Below, piece after piece: positions 25,576-33,661 of a stretch of 64,000 nucleotides of DNA. Made by a program: the position numbers and the translations under genes. How positions within the stretch are numbered: position 1 is the first letter of the stretch; each line of letters starts with the position of its first letter. The notes beneath the pieces were generated by a model that worked only from the letters and a program-made list of their open reading frames with translations, did not search any database and was not told the origin of the DNA. The DNA is taken from positions 310,001-374,000 of the forward strand of contig NZ_SBFF01000001.1 in the NCBI RefSeq assembly GCF_004151485.1. The letters run 5' to 3'. Origin of the DNA: Sphingosinicella sp. CPCC 101087. Its GTDB lineage: Bacteria; Pseudomonadota; Alphaproteobacteria; Sphingomonadales; Sphingomonadaceae.

Positions 25576-25910
25576 TGGCCCCTCCTTCCACTGAATTCCG
25601 ACGCGAAGCCGAGTGCCCGGGACGCGCCGCGGCAACAAATGACCAGGCGCGCTGCGGCGCCCATTGCGCGCTCACCGGAGCGGAGAGGCGCGTTTACTTC
25701 TTTCTACCATATCGCGCCGGGGCCGAGAAGGAAGCTGCCGAGAGCGGCAACATTCTCTAGTTAATGCTAGTTTACACTTTGCTCGAATGGAGCGTCCCGA
25801 AACCAGCTCGTTTCTGGGCGGTCATGACGATCTTCACGCGATCCGGCGCTTCCTGCTTCCGCAAGCGGACGGACGCGCGGCCGGAGGCCGACGCAAAAGC
25901 GTCGGGAAAG
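25576..25910. other. Stretch without a recognised gene
   Basis: It probably carries the aquaporin promoter at its left end. An AT-rich spot at 25755-25780 holds a direct repeat, CTAGTT at 25757-25762 and 25767-25772, one helical turn apart. This could be a regulator site or part of a promoter. No open frame here has a convincing composition. Confidence 0.3.
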
Positions 25911-26021
25911 CTAGAGTTGCAGCGCCAGCAATACGAGGGTCACCGCGACGACCCCGGCCATGCCGCCGATCAGTCTCATTTCCTCGACCGTCGGTATCGA
26001 GCGCCTGCATCTTCCGTCCAT
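25911..26021 (-). CDS. Very small membrane protein (36 aa)
   Basis: The minus-strand frame from ATG 26021 codes for MDGRCRRSIPTVEEMRLIGG followed by the hydrophobic MAGVVAVTLVLLALQL and a stop. It is a short cytoplasmic head plus one membrane helix. GGAG lies at a good distance upstream of the ATG. The composition (basic head, helix start at a Gly-Gly, clean hydrophobic run) suggests a real small inner-membrane peptide. The function is unknown. It lies divergent from the ECF41 promoter. Confidence 0.5.
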   Translation of the reverse strand: MDGRCRRSIPTVEEMRLIGGMAGVVAVTLVLLALQL

Positions 26022-26106
26022 GCTCGTCTCCAGGGTCGATCATCTCAGGGACGCCGAGCGGCCGCCCGATCCGCAGCGGGGTGCGGCGAAGAAAATATGC
26101 GCTTGA

Positions 26107-26133
26107 TGTCACATCCGCCGGCGCTGTCCCGTC
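26107..26133 (+). promoter_or_regulatory. ECF41-type promoter
   Basis: TGTCACA at 26107-26113 and CGTC at 26130-26133 are separated by 16 bp. This is the -35/-10 pair reported for ECF41 sigma factors. It lies 30 bases before the start of the carboxymuconolactone-decarboxylase-like gene that heads the ECF41 operon, so the sigma factor probably controls its own operon. Confidence 0.75.
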
Positions 26134-26162
26134 TTGTTTGCGCTAGATCGAAAGGAGCGAAC

Positions 26163-26627
26163 ATGACACCCCGACTGAATCCCTTCGCCGCCGCGCCCAA
26201 GCCGATGCAGGCCTGGCTGGACTTCAGCCTCGGCCTCGAGGGCGTGGATCCCCGTATCGCCGAGCTGGTCAAGATCCGCGCATCGCAGATCAACGGCTGC
26301 GCCAATTGCCTGGCCATGCACACTCGTGAGGCGCGCGCGAAGGGCGAGACCGAGCAGCGCCTCTACCTGCTCGACGCGTGGCACGAAGCGCCCGTCTATG
26401 ACGAACGGGAGCGCGCCGCTTTGGCCTGGACGGACGCGCTGACCCGCCTTCCGGATGCACGAGCCCCCGACGAGGTGTATGAGGCGCTGAATGCGCAGTT
26501 CACCCCGGAGGAGCAGGTGGCGCTCACGCTTCTGATCGTGACGATCAACGGCTGGAACCGGCTTGCGGTGGGATTCCGAATATTCCACCCCGAAGCGGCG
26601 GCAAAAGCCGCCCGGCAGGCGGCATGA
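26163..26627 (+). CDS. AhpD-like carboxymuconolactone decarboxylase family protein (ECF41 partner)
   Basis: The 154-residue helical protein has the AhpD-type motif C46-x2-C49-x3-H53 (NGCANCLAMHTREA), which in AhpD relays peroxide-reducing equivalents. The family name is historical; no decarboxylation is implied. CMD-family genes are the commonest neighbours of ECF41 sigma factors, and the next gene is one, overlapping by ATGA at 26624-26627. GAAAGGAGCGA precedes ATG 26163. It is probably the main output of the ECF41 promoter just upstream, with a redox or small-molecule role not yet settled for the family. Confidence 0.88.
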   Translation: MTPRLNPFAAAPKPMQAWLDFSLGLEGVDPRIAELVKIRASQINGCANCLAMHTREARAKGETEQRLYLLDAWHEAPVYDERERAALAWTDALTRLPDARAPDEVYEALNAQFTPEEQVALTLLIVTINGWNRLAVGFRIFHPEAAAKAARQAA

Positions 26628-27505
26628 GCGCGACCGCTATTGAAGCGGGCGCAGCGGAGACGTTCGATCCGCTGCGCCCGCGCCTGATCCGGATCGCCTA
26701 TCGGATGCTCGGCTCGCTCGCCGATGCCGAGGACGTCGTTCAGGAGGCATTCCTGCGCTGGCTGCGCAGCGACCGGGCGTCGGTACGGGAACCCGAGGCC
26801 TTCCTTTGCCGCGTCGTCACCCGCATCGCCATCGACCAGCTCAATTCGGCGCGGCGCCGGCGCGAAGTCTATGTCGGACCTTGGCTGCCCGAACCGATCG
26901 TCGAGCCGGAAGAGGATTTGGCGGACGACGTGACCCTGCCGCTGCTGATGGCGCTCGAGCGGTTGTCGCCGCTCGAACGTGCGGCCTTTCTGCTGCACGA
27001 CATATTCGGCCTCCCGTTCGAGGAGGTGGCGGAAACGATCGGTCGCGATCCGGCGGCGTGCCGTCAGCTCGCCAGCCGCGCCCGCACTCATGTGCGCGCG
27101 ACGCGGCCGCGCTTCCCCGTCGACCGCGAACGCGGCATGGAGATCGCCGCCGCCTTCTTCGCCGCCTCCCGCAGCGGCGACATGAAGGCGCTCCGCACCC
27201 TGCTGGCGGACGGCGTAACCGTGGAGAGCGACGGCGGCGGCAAACGGCCGGCAGCGATGCGGCCGATCCGCGGCATCGAGGACGTGATGAGGCTTCATTC
27301 AAGCCTCGCCCGATTCTTCGCCAAGGGCAGATCCAGGATCCTCTGCTACGGCCTGATCAACGGTCTGCCCGGCTTCGTCACCCGCGAGGCCGACGGCATG
27401 CTGCAGACCACGGCCCTGGCGATCGACGGCGACCGTATCAGCCACGTCTACATCGTCCGGAACCCCGAAAAGCTGGCGCGGCTGGATGGCCAGCTGGTGC
27501 ACTAG
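26624..27505 (+). CDS. ECF41-group RNA polymerase sigma factor with SnoaL-like C-terminal domain
   Basis: The 293-residue protein has sigma region 2 (RLIRIAYRMLGSLADAEDVV, QEAFLRWLRS) and region 4 (LERLSPLERAAFLLHDIFGL). A C-terminal SnoaL/NTF2-like domain of about 125 residues follows. Two marks of the ECF41 group are present: WLPEP at 87-91 in the linker and DGGGK at 203-207 in the C-terminal domain. The latter domain replaces an anti-sigma factor in controlling activity. It overlaps the AhpD-like gene by 4 bases. The matching promoter at 26107-26133 suggests autoregulation. Confidence 0.93.
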   Translation: MSATAIEAGAAETFDPLRPRLIRIAYRMLGSLADAEDVVQEAFLRWLRSDRASVREPEAFLCRVVTRIAIDQLNSARRRREVYVGPWLPEPIVEPEEDLADDVTLPLLMALERLSPLERAAFLLHDIFGLPFEEVAETIGRDPAACRQLASRARTHVRATRPRFPVDRERGMEIAAAFFAASRSGDMKALRTLLADGVTVESDGGGKRPAAMRPIRGIEDVMRLHSSLARFFAKGRSRILCYGLINGLPGFVTREADGMLQTTALAIDGDRISHVYIVRNPEKLARLDGQLVH

Positions 27506-27589
27506 AAGGTTCAGGGGATGCACCTCTGCTTCCGCGTCCTTGTCCCGGCGGGGGGCGGGATCGATGGGAATGCTCGGCGCTTCCGGGTC

Positions 27590-28048
27590 TTACAGCGCCA
27601 TGTGGAAGAACTGGTTGAACTCGGTCGGCACATAGCCGGCAAACGCTTCGCCCTTCGAGAAGCCTCGGCGTCGATACAAGGTCAGCGCCGCTTCGAAGGC
27701 GAAACCTCTTCCAGTCTCGAGGCTGAGGCGCCGGTAGCCGCGGCTGCGCGCCGTTTCGATGATGTGGTCGAGCAAAGCGGAGGCGACTCCCTTGCGCAGG
27801 AAATCCGGATGGGTCCGCATCGACTTGATCTCGCCGGTTCCGTCGCCGAGCGCCTTTAGCGCGCCGATCCCGACGAGCGAGCCGCCATGGCGTGCGGCCC
27901 AGAGCGTCACGCCAGGCGCGCGTAAGCCCAAAAGATCGAGCGCGAAGCTGTGGCCGGGCGGCGATCCGGCCTGCATCCCGGCCAGGTGAAGCGCCAGCAG
28001 CGCGCGCGTCTCCTCGCCCGAAAGATCGTCCTCGCTAATCTCGATCAT
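27590..28048 (-). CDS. GNAT-family N-acetyltransferase
   Basis: The 152-residue protein has the GNAT acetyl-CoA site SMRTHPDFLRKGVASALLDH (an R/Q-x2-G-x-G/A variant) and the following strand YRRLSLETGRGFAFEAALTL. It ends with YRRRGFSKGEAFAGY. It resembles the PhnO/ElaA-like cytoplasmic acetyltransferases with small amine or amino-acid-like substrates. The substrate cannot be told. It stands alone and converges on the ECF41 operon. Confidence 0.88.
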   Translation of the reverse strand: MIEISEDDLSGEETRALLALHLAGMQAGSPPGHSFALDLLGLRAPGVTLWAARHGGSLVGIGALKALGDGTGEIKSMRTHPDFLRKGVASALLDHIIETARSRGYRRLSLETGRGFAFEAALTLYRRRGFSKGEAFAGYVPTEFNQFFHMAL

Positions 28049-28257
28049 GCCGCCTCCGTCGGCGCGATCCTACGCAGCGGCGCCGCCGGACTCCACGTGA
28101 GGAATTGACCCGTCTCGCTCGCGGGGCGCGGCAAAGACGGAACCGAAGGTCCACGCCGCCTCGCGTCGCGGCTCCCGCGGCGAAGCACAGGATTTTTCGT
28201 TCGAGAGCTTGCCCGAACATGCTAGGATGAAGAAGATCGCGCGCGGGGGGCGGGCAC

Positions 28258-29883
28258 ATGCGCCAGACGACCTTGTCGGTACCGCTGGAGGTGAAGCCGG
28301 AGAGCAGTGCCCGGCTGACCGACCTCATCGAGGCGCTGCGGCAGCGCGAGGAAACGCCGCCGCTCGGCCATCCGCAGGAATATGCCCGCATCATGCGCGA
28401 CGTGCCGTCGCTGCATTTCATGTCGATGAGCGTCTTCCCCAGCCACGATTACGATCCCCTGTTCATTCTGGAGGCCAATTTCGACGGCCCGTCCGGCGCC
28501 TTCTGGGGCCAGATCGAAGCCGCGTTCGGCGAGGATCTTCGGGCGATGCTGCGCTGCTGCAAGCGGCCGCTCGATCGCGACGGGCCGCTCTACGATGCGG
28601 TGACCGCGCCGGATTCGCGCCTGGCGGTCGCGCCTTATTTCGAGGCGCGAACGATGCGGCCGAGCGTGTTCCACCACGGCAATCGCGGCATGACGCGCGA
28701 CCGCATCCTCGATGAAGCCGCCTTGTTCCTCGCGATCCGCGACGAATTGCACGAAGCCGACAGCGATGGGCCGAGCCCGTATCGCGGCGCTTCGGCCGCG
28801 GAGGCGCACCAGAAGTTGCGGGCGGCATTGCTGCCCGCCTTTCCCTGGCTGGATCATCGCGCCCCGAAGCGGATTCCGCTGACGGAGCGGGCCACCGATA
28901 TCGTTCGGCTGCTGCTGTTCGCCGTCGCCGCAGTCTTCATCGTCTCGCTGCCCGGCATCATCCTGCAAGCCTTCATGCGGACCGACCGCTACCTGATCGC
29001 GCTAATCGGGCTGATGATCGCGATCGTCGTCCTGCTCTTTCTCAAGCGCAAGCCGCTGCCGGGCACCGAGGCGCCGGGCAAGTTCCGGCCGATCGCCTTC
29101 CTGCTCCGCCACAGCCTGCTCATCGTGCTCATGCTCGGCGCCTACCTGCTCATCGCCGTGCCGGTCGCCACCGGGCTGCACATGCTGTTCCGGGGCCTGG
29201 GCGCGGAGGCCGCGTGGCAACCGGCGCTCCGCGCGGTGCTGCTCGGCCTCGCCTTCATTCCGCTCGCCCTGCTCGCTTTGGTGCTTCGGCTGCGCTATCT
29301 GGAGCGCCGCGACAGCTGGCATGACGCGCCCCATACCGACGAGCAGAGCTTGCGCGAGATGGTCCGCCGCGAAGACTGGATCGCCCAGAATCACATGGGA
29401 TCGATCGTGCTGATCAAACCCGGCGTGCTCAGGTCGATCATCATCCATGCGGGGCATCTCGGCCTCGGCCTGCTGCTGCGGGTCAAGGCAACCGACGGCT
29501 ATCTCGGCAGCATGCGCACCGTCCATTTCGCCCACTGGGCGTTCCTCAACAATCACAGCCGCTTGCTCTTCTTCAGCAACTTCGATCATAGCTGGGACTC
29601 CTATCTCGACGACTTCATCGAGAAGGCGCATGCCGGCCTGACGCTGGCCTGGGGCTGCGGAGTCGGCTTCCCGCCGACCCGGTTCCTGGTGCTGGACGGG
29701 GCGAGCCACGGGCGGATGTTCAAGGCATGGGCGCTGGCCTCGCGGGCGGTGAGCCGCTTCTGGTACAGCGCCTACAAGGACCTCACCGTCGACCAGATCG
29801 AGCGCAACGCACGGATCGCGACGGGCCTGCGCCGCAAGTCCATGACCGAAAAGGAGGCAGGGCGATGGATGCTCGACCTGTAG
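28258..29883 (+). CDS. Membrane protein with two similar soluble domains, first gene of DyP-P450 operon
   Basis: The 541-residue protein has a soluble domain (about 1-215), then about four membrane segments (218-355; for example LLLFAVAAVFIVSLPGIILQ and LLIVLMLGAYLLIAV). A second soluble domain follows (about 360-541). The two soluble domains look alike: SLHFMSMSVFPSHDYDPLFI in the first corresponds to TVHFAHWAFLNNHSRLLFFS in the second, each followed by NFD and a helix. The shape suggests a ferredoxin-like or dimeric alpha/beta-barrel fold. I recognise no catalytic motif. The next gene starts inside it (at 29865), so expression is coupled to the DyP peroxidase. Confidence 0.8.
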   Translation: MRQTTLSVPLEVKPESSARLTDLIEALRQREETPPLGHPQEYARIMRDVPSLHFMSMSVFPSHDYDPLFILEANFDGPSGAFWGQIEAAFGEDLRAMLRCCKRPLDRDGPLYDAVTAPDSRLAVAPYFEARTMRPSVFHHGNRGMTRDRILDEAALFLAIRDELHEADSDGPSPYRGASAAEAHQKLRAALLPAFPWLDHRAPKRIPLTERATDIVRLLLFAVAAVFIVSLPGIILQAFMRTDRYLIALIGLMIAIVVLLFLKRKPLPGTEAPGKFRPIAFLLRHSLLIVLMLGAYLLIAVPVATGLHMLFRGLGAEAAWQPALRAVLLGLAFIPLALLALVLRLRYLERRDSWHDAPHTDEQSLREMVRREDWIAQNHMGSIVLIKPGVLRSIIIHAGHLGLGLLLRVKATDGYLGSMRTVHFAHWAFLNNHSRLLFFSNFDHSWDSYLDDFIEKAHAGLTLAWGCGVGFPPTRFLVLDGASHGRMFKAWALASRAVSRFWYSAYKDLTVDQIERNARIATGLRRKSMTEKEAGRWMLDL

Positions 29884-31472
29884 CCACGGCGCCGCGCCGG
29901 CCGAGCTGGAAGCTGAAGCCGCCTCACGACGCGAACACGCAGGGACTGGTGGTGAGCGGGTTCGGTTCGCTGCCGACCGGGCGGGCCTTGTTCCTCGAAT
30001 TCGGCTGGCCCGAGGGGACCGGCGGCGGCGCCTGGTTGAACGCCCTGGAGGCGGTGGCGCCGGTCACCGATGCCGACGATCCCGAAGCGAAGACGGCGGC
30101 GCTCGCCTTCACCTGGAGCGGCCTGAGGGCCATGGGGCTCGACCGGCGTGCGCTCGATTCCTTCTCGCGGCCCTTCCGCGAGGGCATGTTCCAGGAAGAC
30201 CGCCTGAGGCGCCTGGGCGATCGGCGCGGCGGCGAATGGCTGGACACGGTGATTGACGGCGGCCCGAGATGGAGCGCCAACACGCCGCGACGCGAGGAAG
30301 TGACGGCGGAAGCCTGGACCGGCGCCGACCTGATGGAATCGGCGCCGGCCGGGGACGAGCAGGTGACGACGCCGATCACGGTCCATGCCCTGCTTCTTCT
30401 CTACGACGCTAACGAGGCGGAGGCGGAAGAACGCTGCAAGGCGGTCGAGGCGGCGCTGGCGCCACACGAGGTGCGCGTCGTCCATCGCCTGCCCTTGCTG
30501 CTCGATCCCGACGGGAAGGGTATCAGCCGCGATCATTACGGCTTCGCCGACGGCCTATCCCAGCCCATCCCCTACGACGAGGCAGCGCTGGTCGGCAGCG
30601 ACGGAAAGCCGGTGGAGAAGAACCCGTGTAACGGCGTGCCGCTGGGCGAGATCCTCATCGGCCACACCAACGGCCATCGCGAGAAGGCGCAGGGACCGAT
30701 CGTGCCCGACGATCCTGACGGGCGGCCTGCCGCCGCCGGACTGATGCCGCATGCGAGCGCGGAGGGGTTTTTCGACCTTGGCCTCGACGGCAGCTACATG
30801 GTGGTGCGCGAGCTGAACCAGGACGTCGCCGCCTTCTGGAAATCGCTGCAAGCCAATGCCGAGCGCATTCGCAAGCGCGATCCGCAGCATAGCGGCCATG
30901 TCGACACGATCTGGCTCGCCGAGCGGGTGATCGGCCGCAGCACCGACGGCCACCTGTTGTGCCCGGGCGGCTACCTGCCGCCCGACGGCTACGGGATGCC
31001 TGACAACGATTATCTGTTCCAGGCGCGCGATCCGCACGGGATCGGCTGTCCGGCCGGATCACATGTGCGCCGCGCCAATCCGCGCGACGCGCTGGCTCCC
31101 ACGGCGAAGGAGGCCCAGAGCCTGCTCGACGCCGCCAACAACCACCGCATCCTTCGCCGAGGCCGCAAATATGGCCCCAAGATCGCGGACCCCTATCAGG
31201 ATGACGGAAAGGAACGGGGCCTCCTGTTCGTCTGCCTCAACACCGACATCGCCCGCCAGTTCGAGTTCGTGCAGCAGACGTGGCTGCTCAACCAGAACTT
31301 CGCGACTCTCTATGACGAAACCGATCCGCTCCTCGGTCCCGCCGGGCGGATGACCATTCGGGAGCAGCCGCTGCGGCGGATCGTGGACGTCGAGACGTTC
31401 GTGAAGATGGCGGGCGGCGAATATTTCTTCCTGCCGAGCCTATCGGCGCTTCGCTACCTGGCGATGCTGTGA
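29865..31472 (+). CDS. DyP-type (dye-decolorizing) heme peroxidase
   Basis: The 535-residue protein has the DyP marks: GFADG with the catalytic Asp at 229 (the GxxDG motif) and GSHVRRANPRDA with the proximal heme ligand His400. At this length it belongs with the longer DyP classes rather than the short EfeB type, and I see no Tat or Sec signal. It would use peroxide to oxidise an unknown substrate in the cytoplasm or at the membrane face. AAGGAGG precedes ATG 29865, which lies inside the upstream membrane-protein gene. Its TGA overlaps the GTG of the P450 gene. Confidence 0.9.
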   Translation: MDARPVATAPRRPSWKLKPPHDANTQGLVVSGFGSLPTGRALFLEFGWPEGTGGGAWLNALEAVAPVTDADDPEAKTAALAFTWSGLRAMGLDRRALDSFSRPFREGMFQEDRLRRLGDRRGGEWLDTVIDGGPRWSANTPRREEVTAEAWTGADLMESAPAGDEQVTTPITVHALLLLYDANEAEAEERCKAVEAALAPHEVRVVHRLPLLLDPDGKGISRDHYGFADGLSQPIPYDEAALVGSDGKPVEKNPCNGVPLGEILIGHTNGHREKAQGPIVPDDPDGRPAAAGLMPHASAEGFFDLGLDGSYMVVRELNQDVAAFWKSLQANAERIRKRDPQHSGHVDTIWLAERVIGRSTDGHLLCPGGYLPPDGYGMPDNDYLFQARDPHGIGCPAGSHVRRANPRDALAPTAKEAQSLLDAANNHRILRRGRKYGPKIADPYQDDGKERGLLFVCLNTDIARQFEFVQQTWLLNQNFATLYDETDPLLGPAGRMTIREQPLRRIVDVETFVKMAGGEYFFLPSLSALRYLAML

Positions 31473-32761
31473 ACGCGCCGGGATCCGTCGCGATGCACGA
31501 AGCGTCCATCCTCGCCTCGCGCAACGTGCTCCGGCCGTCGCCGCGGGGCCTCAAGGCCTGGTTCGCGCGACGGCTGGTAGGACTGATGCCTTTCGCCTTC
31601 CGACTGATGCGGCGCTTCAAGCCGATCGCGAAGATGGGCTCCCTGTATATCGCCACTCGGCACGACGACGTGCGCGAGCTGTTCGCCACCGACACCGCCT
31701 TCGCCGTCCCCTACAAGGCGAAGCTCGACGTCATCACCGGCGGCCAGCCTTTCTTCCTCGGCATGGGCGATACGCCGGACTACCGATCGGGTCTGAAGGC
31801 CATGCAGGACGTCGTGCGCGCGGACGACCTGCCGGTACTGGCGCAAGGGGCCGAGCAAAGGGCCGAGGCGCTGGTCCAGGCGGCCGGCGGCCGGATCGAG
31901 GTGGTCGGGCTCGTCCGGGACGTCACCTTCGGCCTGCTCGGCGACTATTTCGGCGTGCCCGAACCCGCGGCCGGAAGCCTGCAGATGTGGGCGACGCGGC
32001 TCTTCGAGTTCCAGTTCGCCGATTCCGGCGACAGCCCCGAGTTGCGGGCCCAGGTCGACGTGATCGCGCCCGCGATGCGCGCGCATGTCGCCGCCGAGAT
32101 TGAGCGCCGCCGCAGCGCCGGCGGCGCGGGCGGCGCCTGGGGCGACGGCGGCAAGGACGACGTACTGGCGCGCTGCCTTGCCCTGCAGGCGGCAAGCGAG
32201 CCGGGTTACAGCGACGGCGAGATCCGGACCGCCCTGGTCTGCATGATGGTCGGCGGGCCGCCGCAGCCACCAATGGTCGTGCCGCAGGCGCTGGAGCAAT
32301 TGCTTCGCCGGCCGGCGGCCCTGTCCGGAGCCCAGGCTGCGGCGCGCGACGGCGGCGACGAGGCGCTGCGCGGCTATGTCTGGGAAGCGATGCGGTTCGA
32401 TCCGCTCGCGCCCGGCCTGCCGCGCGTGGCGACCCGGACCTGGACCCTGGCCCAGGGCACGAAGCGCGCGAGAGAGATCCCGGCCGGCGCGACCGTGCTC
32501 GCCGCCTTCGCCTCCGCAATGATGGATGAAAGGCGGGTACCCGATCCCCACACCTTCGATCCGCGGCGCACGCCCCATCAATATATCCATTTCGGCCATC
32601 GCCTCCACGAATGCTTCGGCCGGCACATCAACGGCGCGACGCTGCACCGCATGCTGAAGCCGCTGCTCAGGCGCGAGGGGCTGAGGCGCGCCCACGGCCG
32701 TGAAGGGCGGCTCAGCAAGAACGGGCCGTTCGCCGAACGGCTGGTGGTGGAGTGGGGGTGA
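31469..32761 (+). CDS. Cytochrome P450 with atypical I-helix
   Basis: The 430-residue protein has the heme-thiolate loop FGHRLHECFG with Cys382 and the K-helix pair in EAMRFDP. The I-helix segment reads MMVGGPPQPPM, where monooxygenases have an acid-alcohol pair (A/G-G-x-D/E-T). Lack of that pair is typical of P450s that rearrange or use peroxides without activating O2. The start is GTG 31469, overlapping the DyP stop as GTGA, so the two heme proteins are made together. The substrate is unknown; a hydroperoxide made or used by the DyP partner is a guess. Confidence 0.88.
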   Translation: MNAPGSVAMHEASILASRNVLRPSPRGLKAWFARRLVGLMPFAFRLMRRFKPIAKMGSLYIATRHDDVRELFATDTAFAVPYKAKLDVITGGQPFFLGMGDTPDYRSGLKAMQDVVRADDLPVLAQGAEQRAEALVQAAGGRIEVVGLVRDVTFGLLGDYFGVPEPAAGSLQMWATRLFEFQFADSGDSPELRAQVDVIAPAMRAHVAAEIERRRSAGGAGGAWGDGGKDDVLARCLALQAASEPGYSDGEIRTALVCMMVGGPPQPPMVVPQALEQLLRRPAALSGAQAAARDGGDEALRGYVWEAMRFDPLAPGLPRVATRTWTLAQGTKRAREIPAGATVLAAFASAMMDERRVPDPHTFDPRRTPHQYIHFGHRLHECFGRHINGATLHRMLKPLLRREGLRRAHGREGRLSKNGPFAERLVVEWG

Positions 32762-32762
32762 C

Positions 32763-33179
32763 CTAGTCCCTGCGCCGAGACGAGCCGCGCGCGCTCGACT
32801 GATTCAGCTTCACGGCTGCCCGGATCAGGGCCTTGAAGCCCTCCTCGTCGACCTCCTCGCCCTCGTGAAAATCGATGGCGCGCCTCGTATTTCCCTCGAG
32901 GCTGGAGTTGAACAGGCCTGAAGGATCATCGAGTGCGGCCCCCTTCGCAAAGGTCATCTTCACGACCTTCTTGTAGGTCTCACCGGTGCAGATCATTCCG
33001 TCGTGATACCACACCGGGACCCCACGCCATTTCCACTCCTCGATCGCGTCCGGATCGGTCTGCCTGATCAAGGCGCGGAGCCGGGAGAGCATCTCGCCCC
33101 GCCAGTCGCCGAGCTCGTTGATCCTCTGGTCGATCAGCTGGGAGGGAGTCCTTTCTTCCTCGGTCCCGCTCTTGCTCAT
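32763..33179 (-). CDS. DUF1801 (YdhG-like) protein
   Basis: The 138-residue protein has the DUF1801 layout: LGDWRGEMLSRLRALIRQTD, then EEWKWRGVPVWYHDGMICTG, then KKVVKMTFAKGAALDDP. It is a small cytoplasmic alpha/beta protein of unknown function that resembles the C-terminal part of frataxin-like YdhG. It is the second DUF1801 gene of this cluster and reads in the same direction as the ArsR-SRPBCC operon upstream. Its stop lies beside the P450 stop, tail to tail. Confidence 0.8.
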   Translation of the reverse strand: MSKSGTEEERTPSQLIDQRINELGDWRGEMLSRLRALIRQTDPDAIEEWKWRGVPVWYHDGMICTGETYKKVVKMTFAKGAALDDPSGLFNSSLEGNTRRAIDFHEGEEVDEEGFKALIRAAVKLNQSSARGSSRRRD

Positions 33180-33203
33180 GAGCTTTCTCCTTCGCGCTCC
33201 GCC

Positions 33204-33656
33204 CTACGGTATCCAGCCTGGCATCGCCGCAGCCTGCTTGATCCAGCTCGCCACCAGCGCTTCGTCGGGCTCGTCATCCTCGTAGATGTGGAAGTAGCGC
33301 GCATTCTCGTCCTTGGACTCGACGGGCGGGAGGGGTTTCAGCGATGCGCCGCGGAAGAAGGCCACTTTGATATATCTGTTGAAGCAGTGATAGCTGAGGA
33401 ACCAGCCCTGGCCCTCGGCCCCATAGAATGGCGAGTTCCATTTGACCGCCTTTTGCACGCCCGGAACGGTGCGCTCGATCAGCGCGTCGAGACGGCGCCC
33501 GGCCTCGCTTTTCCAGCCCGGCATGGCGGCGATATAGGCCTGCACCGGGGCATCGCCGTCCCCCTTCGGGATCTGGGGGTTGCCACCCGAAAGAAGCTTC
33601 GGCTCACCGGTGCTCGGCTTAGCGGGTTTCGCCGGTTTCTTGGCGGTCTTGGCCAT
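33204..33656 (-). CDS. DUF1801 protein with Lys/Pro-rich N-terminus
   Basis: The 150-residue protein opens with a Lys-Ala-Pro-rich tail (KTAKKPAKPAKPS). A DUF1801 domain follows (AAMPGWKSEAGRRLDALIER, then VKWNSPFYGAEGQGWFLSYH, then YIKVAFFRGASL). I chose ATG 33656, eight bases after AGGAG. A GTG at 33665 overlaps the stop of the upstream small membrane-protein gene but is too close to that site. Its function is unknown. ArsR-SRPBCC-DUF1801 gene runs recur in proteobacteria, which supports a shared transcript. Confidence 0.82.
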   Translation of the reverse strand: MAKTAKKPAKPAKPSTGEPKLLSGGNPQIPKGDGDAPVQAYIAAMPGWKSEAGRRLDALIERTVPGVQKAVKWNSPFYGAEGQGWFLSYHCFNRYIKVAFFRGASLKPLPPVESKDENARYFHIYEDDEPDEALVASWIKQAAAMPGWIP

Positions 33657-33661
33657 TTCGC

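Noticed and set aside
25757-25773. CTAGTT direct repeat as a definite operator
   Set aside because: Only 6 bp repeated twice, with no regulator gene or clear promoter attached; kept only as a note in the gap entry.
25664-26146. 160-codon plus-strand frame upstream of the AhpD-like gene
   Set aside because: Arg/Pro/Ser-rich sequence with no fold; it runs over the ECF41 promoter.
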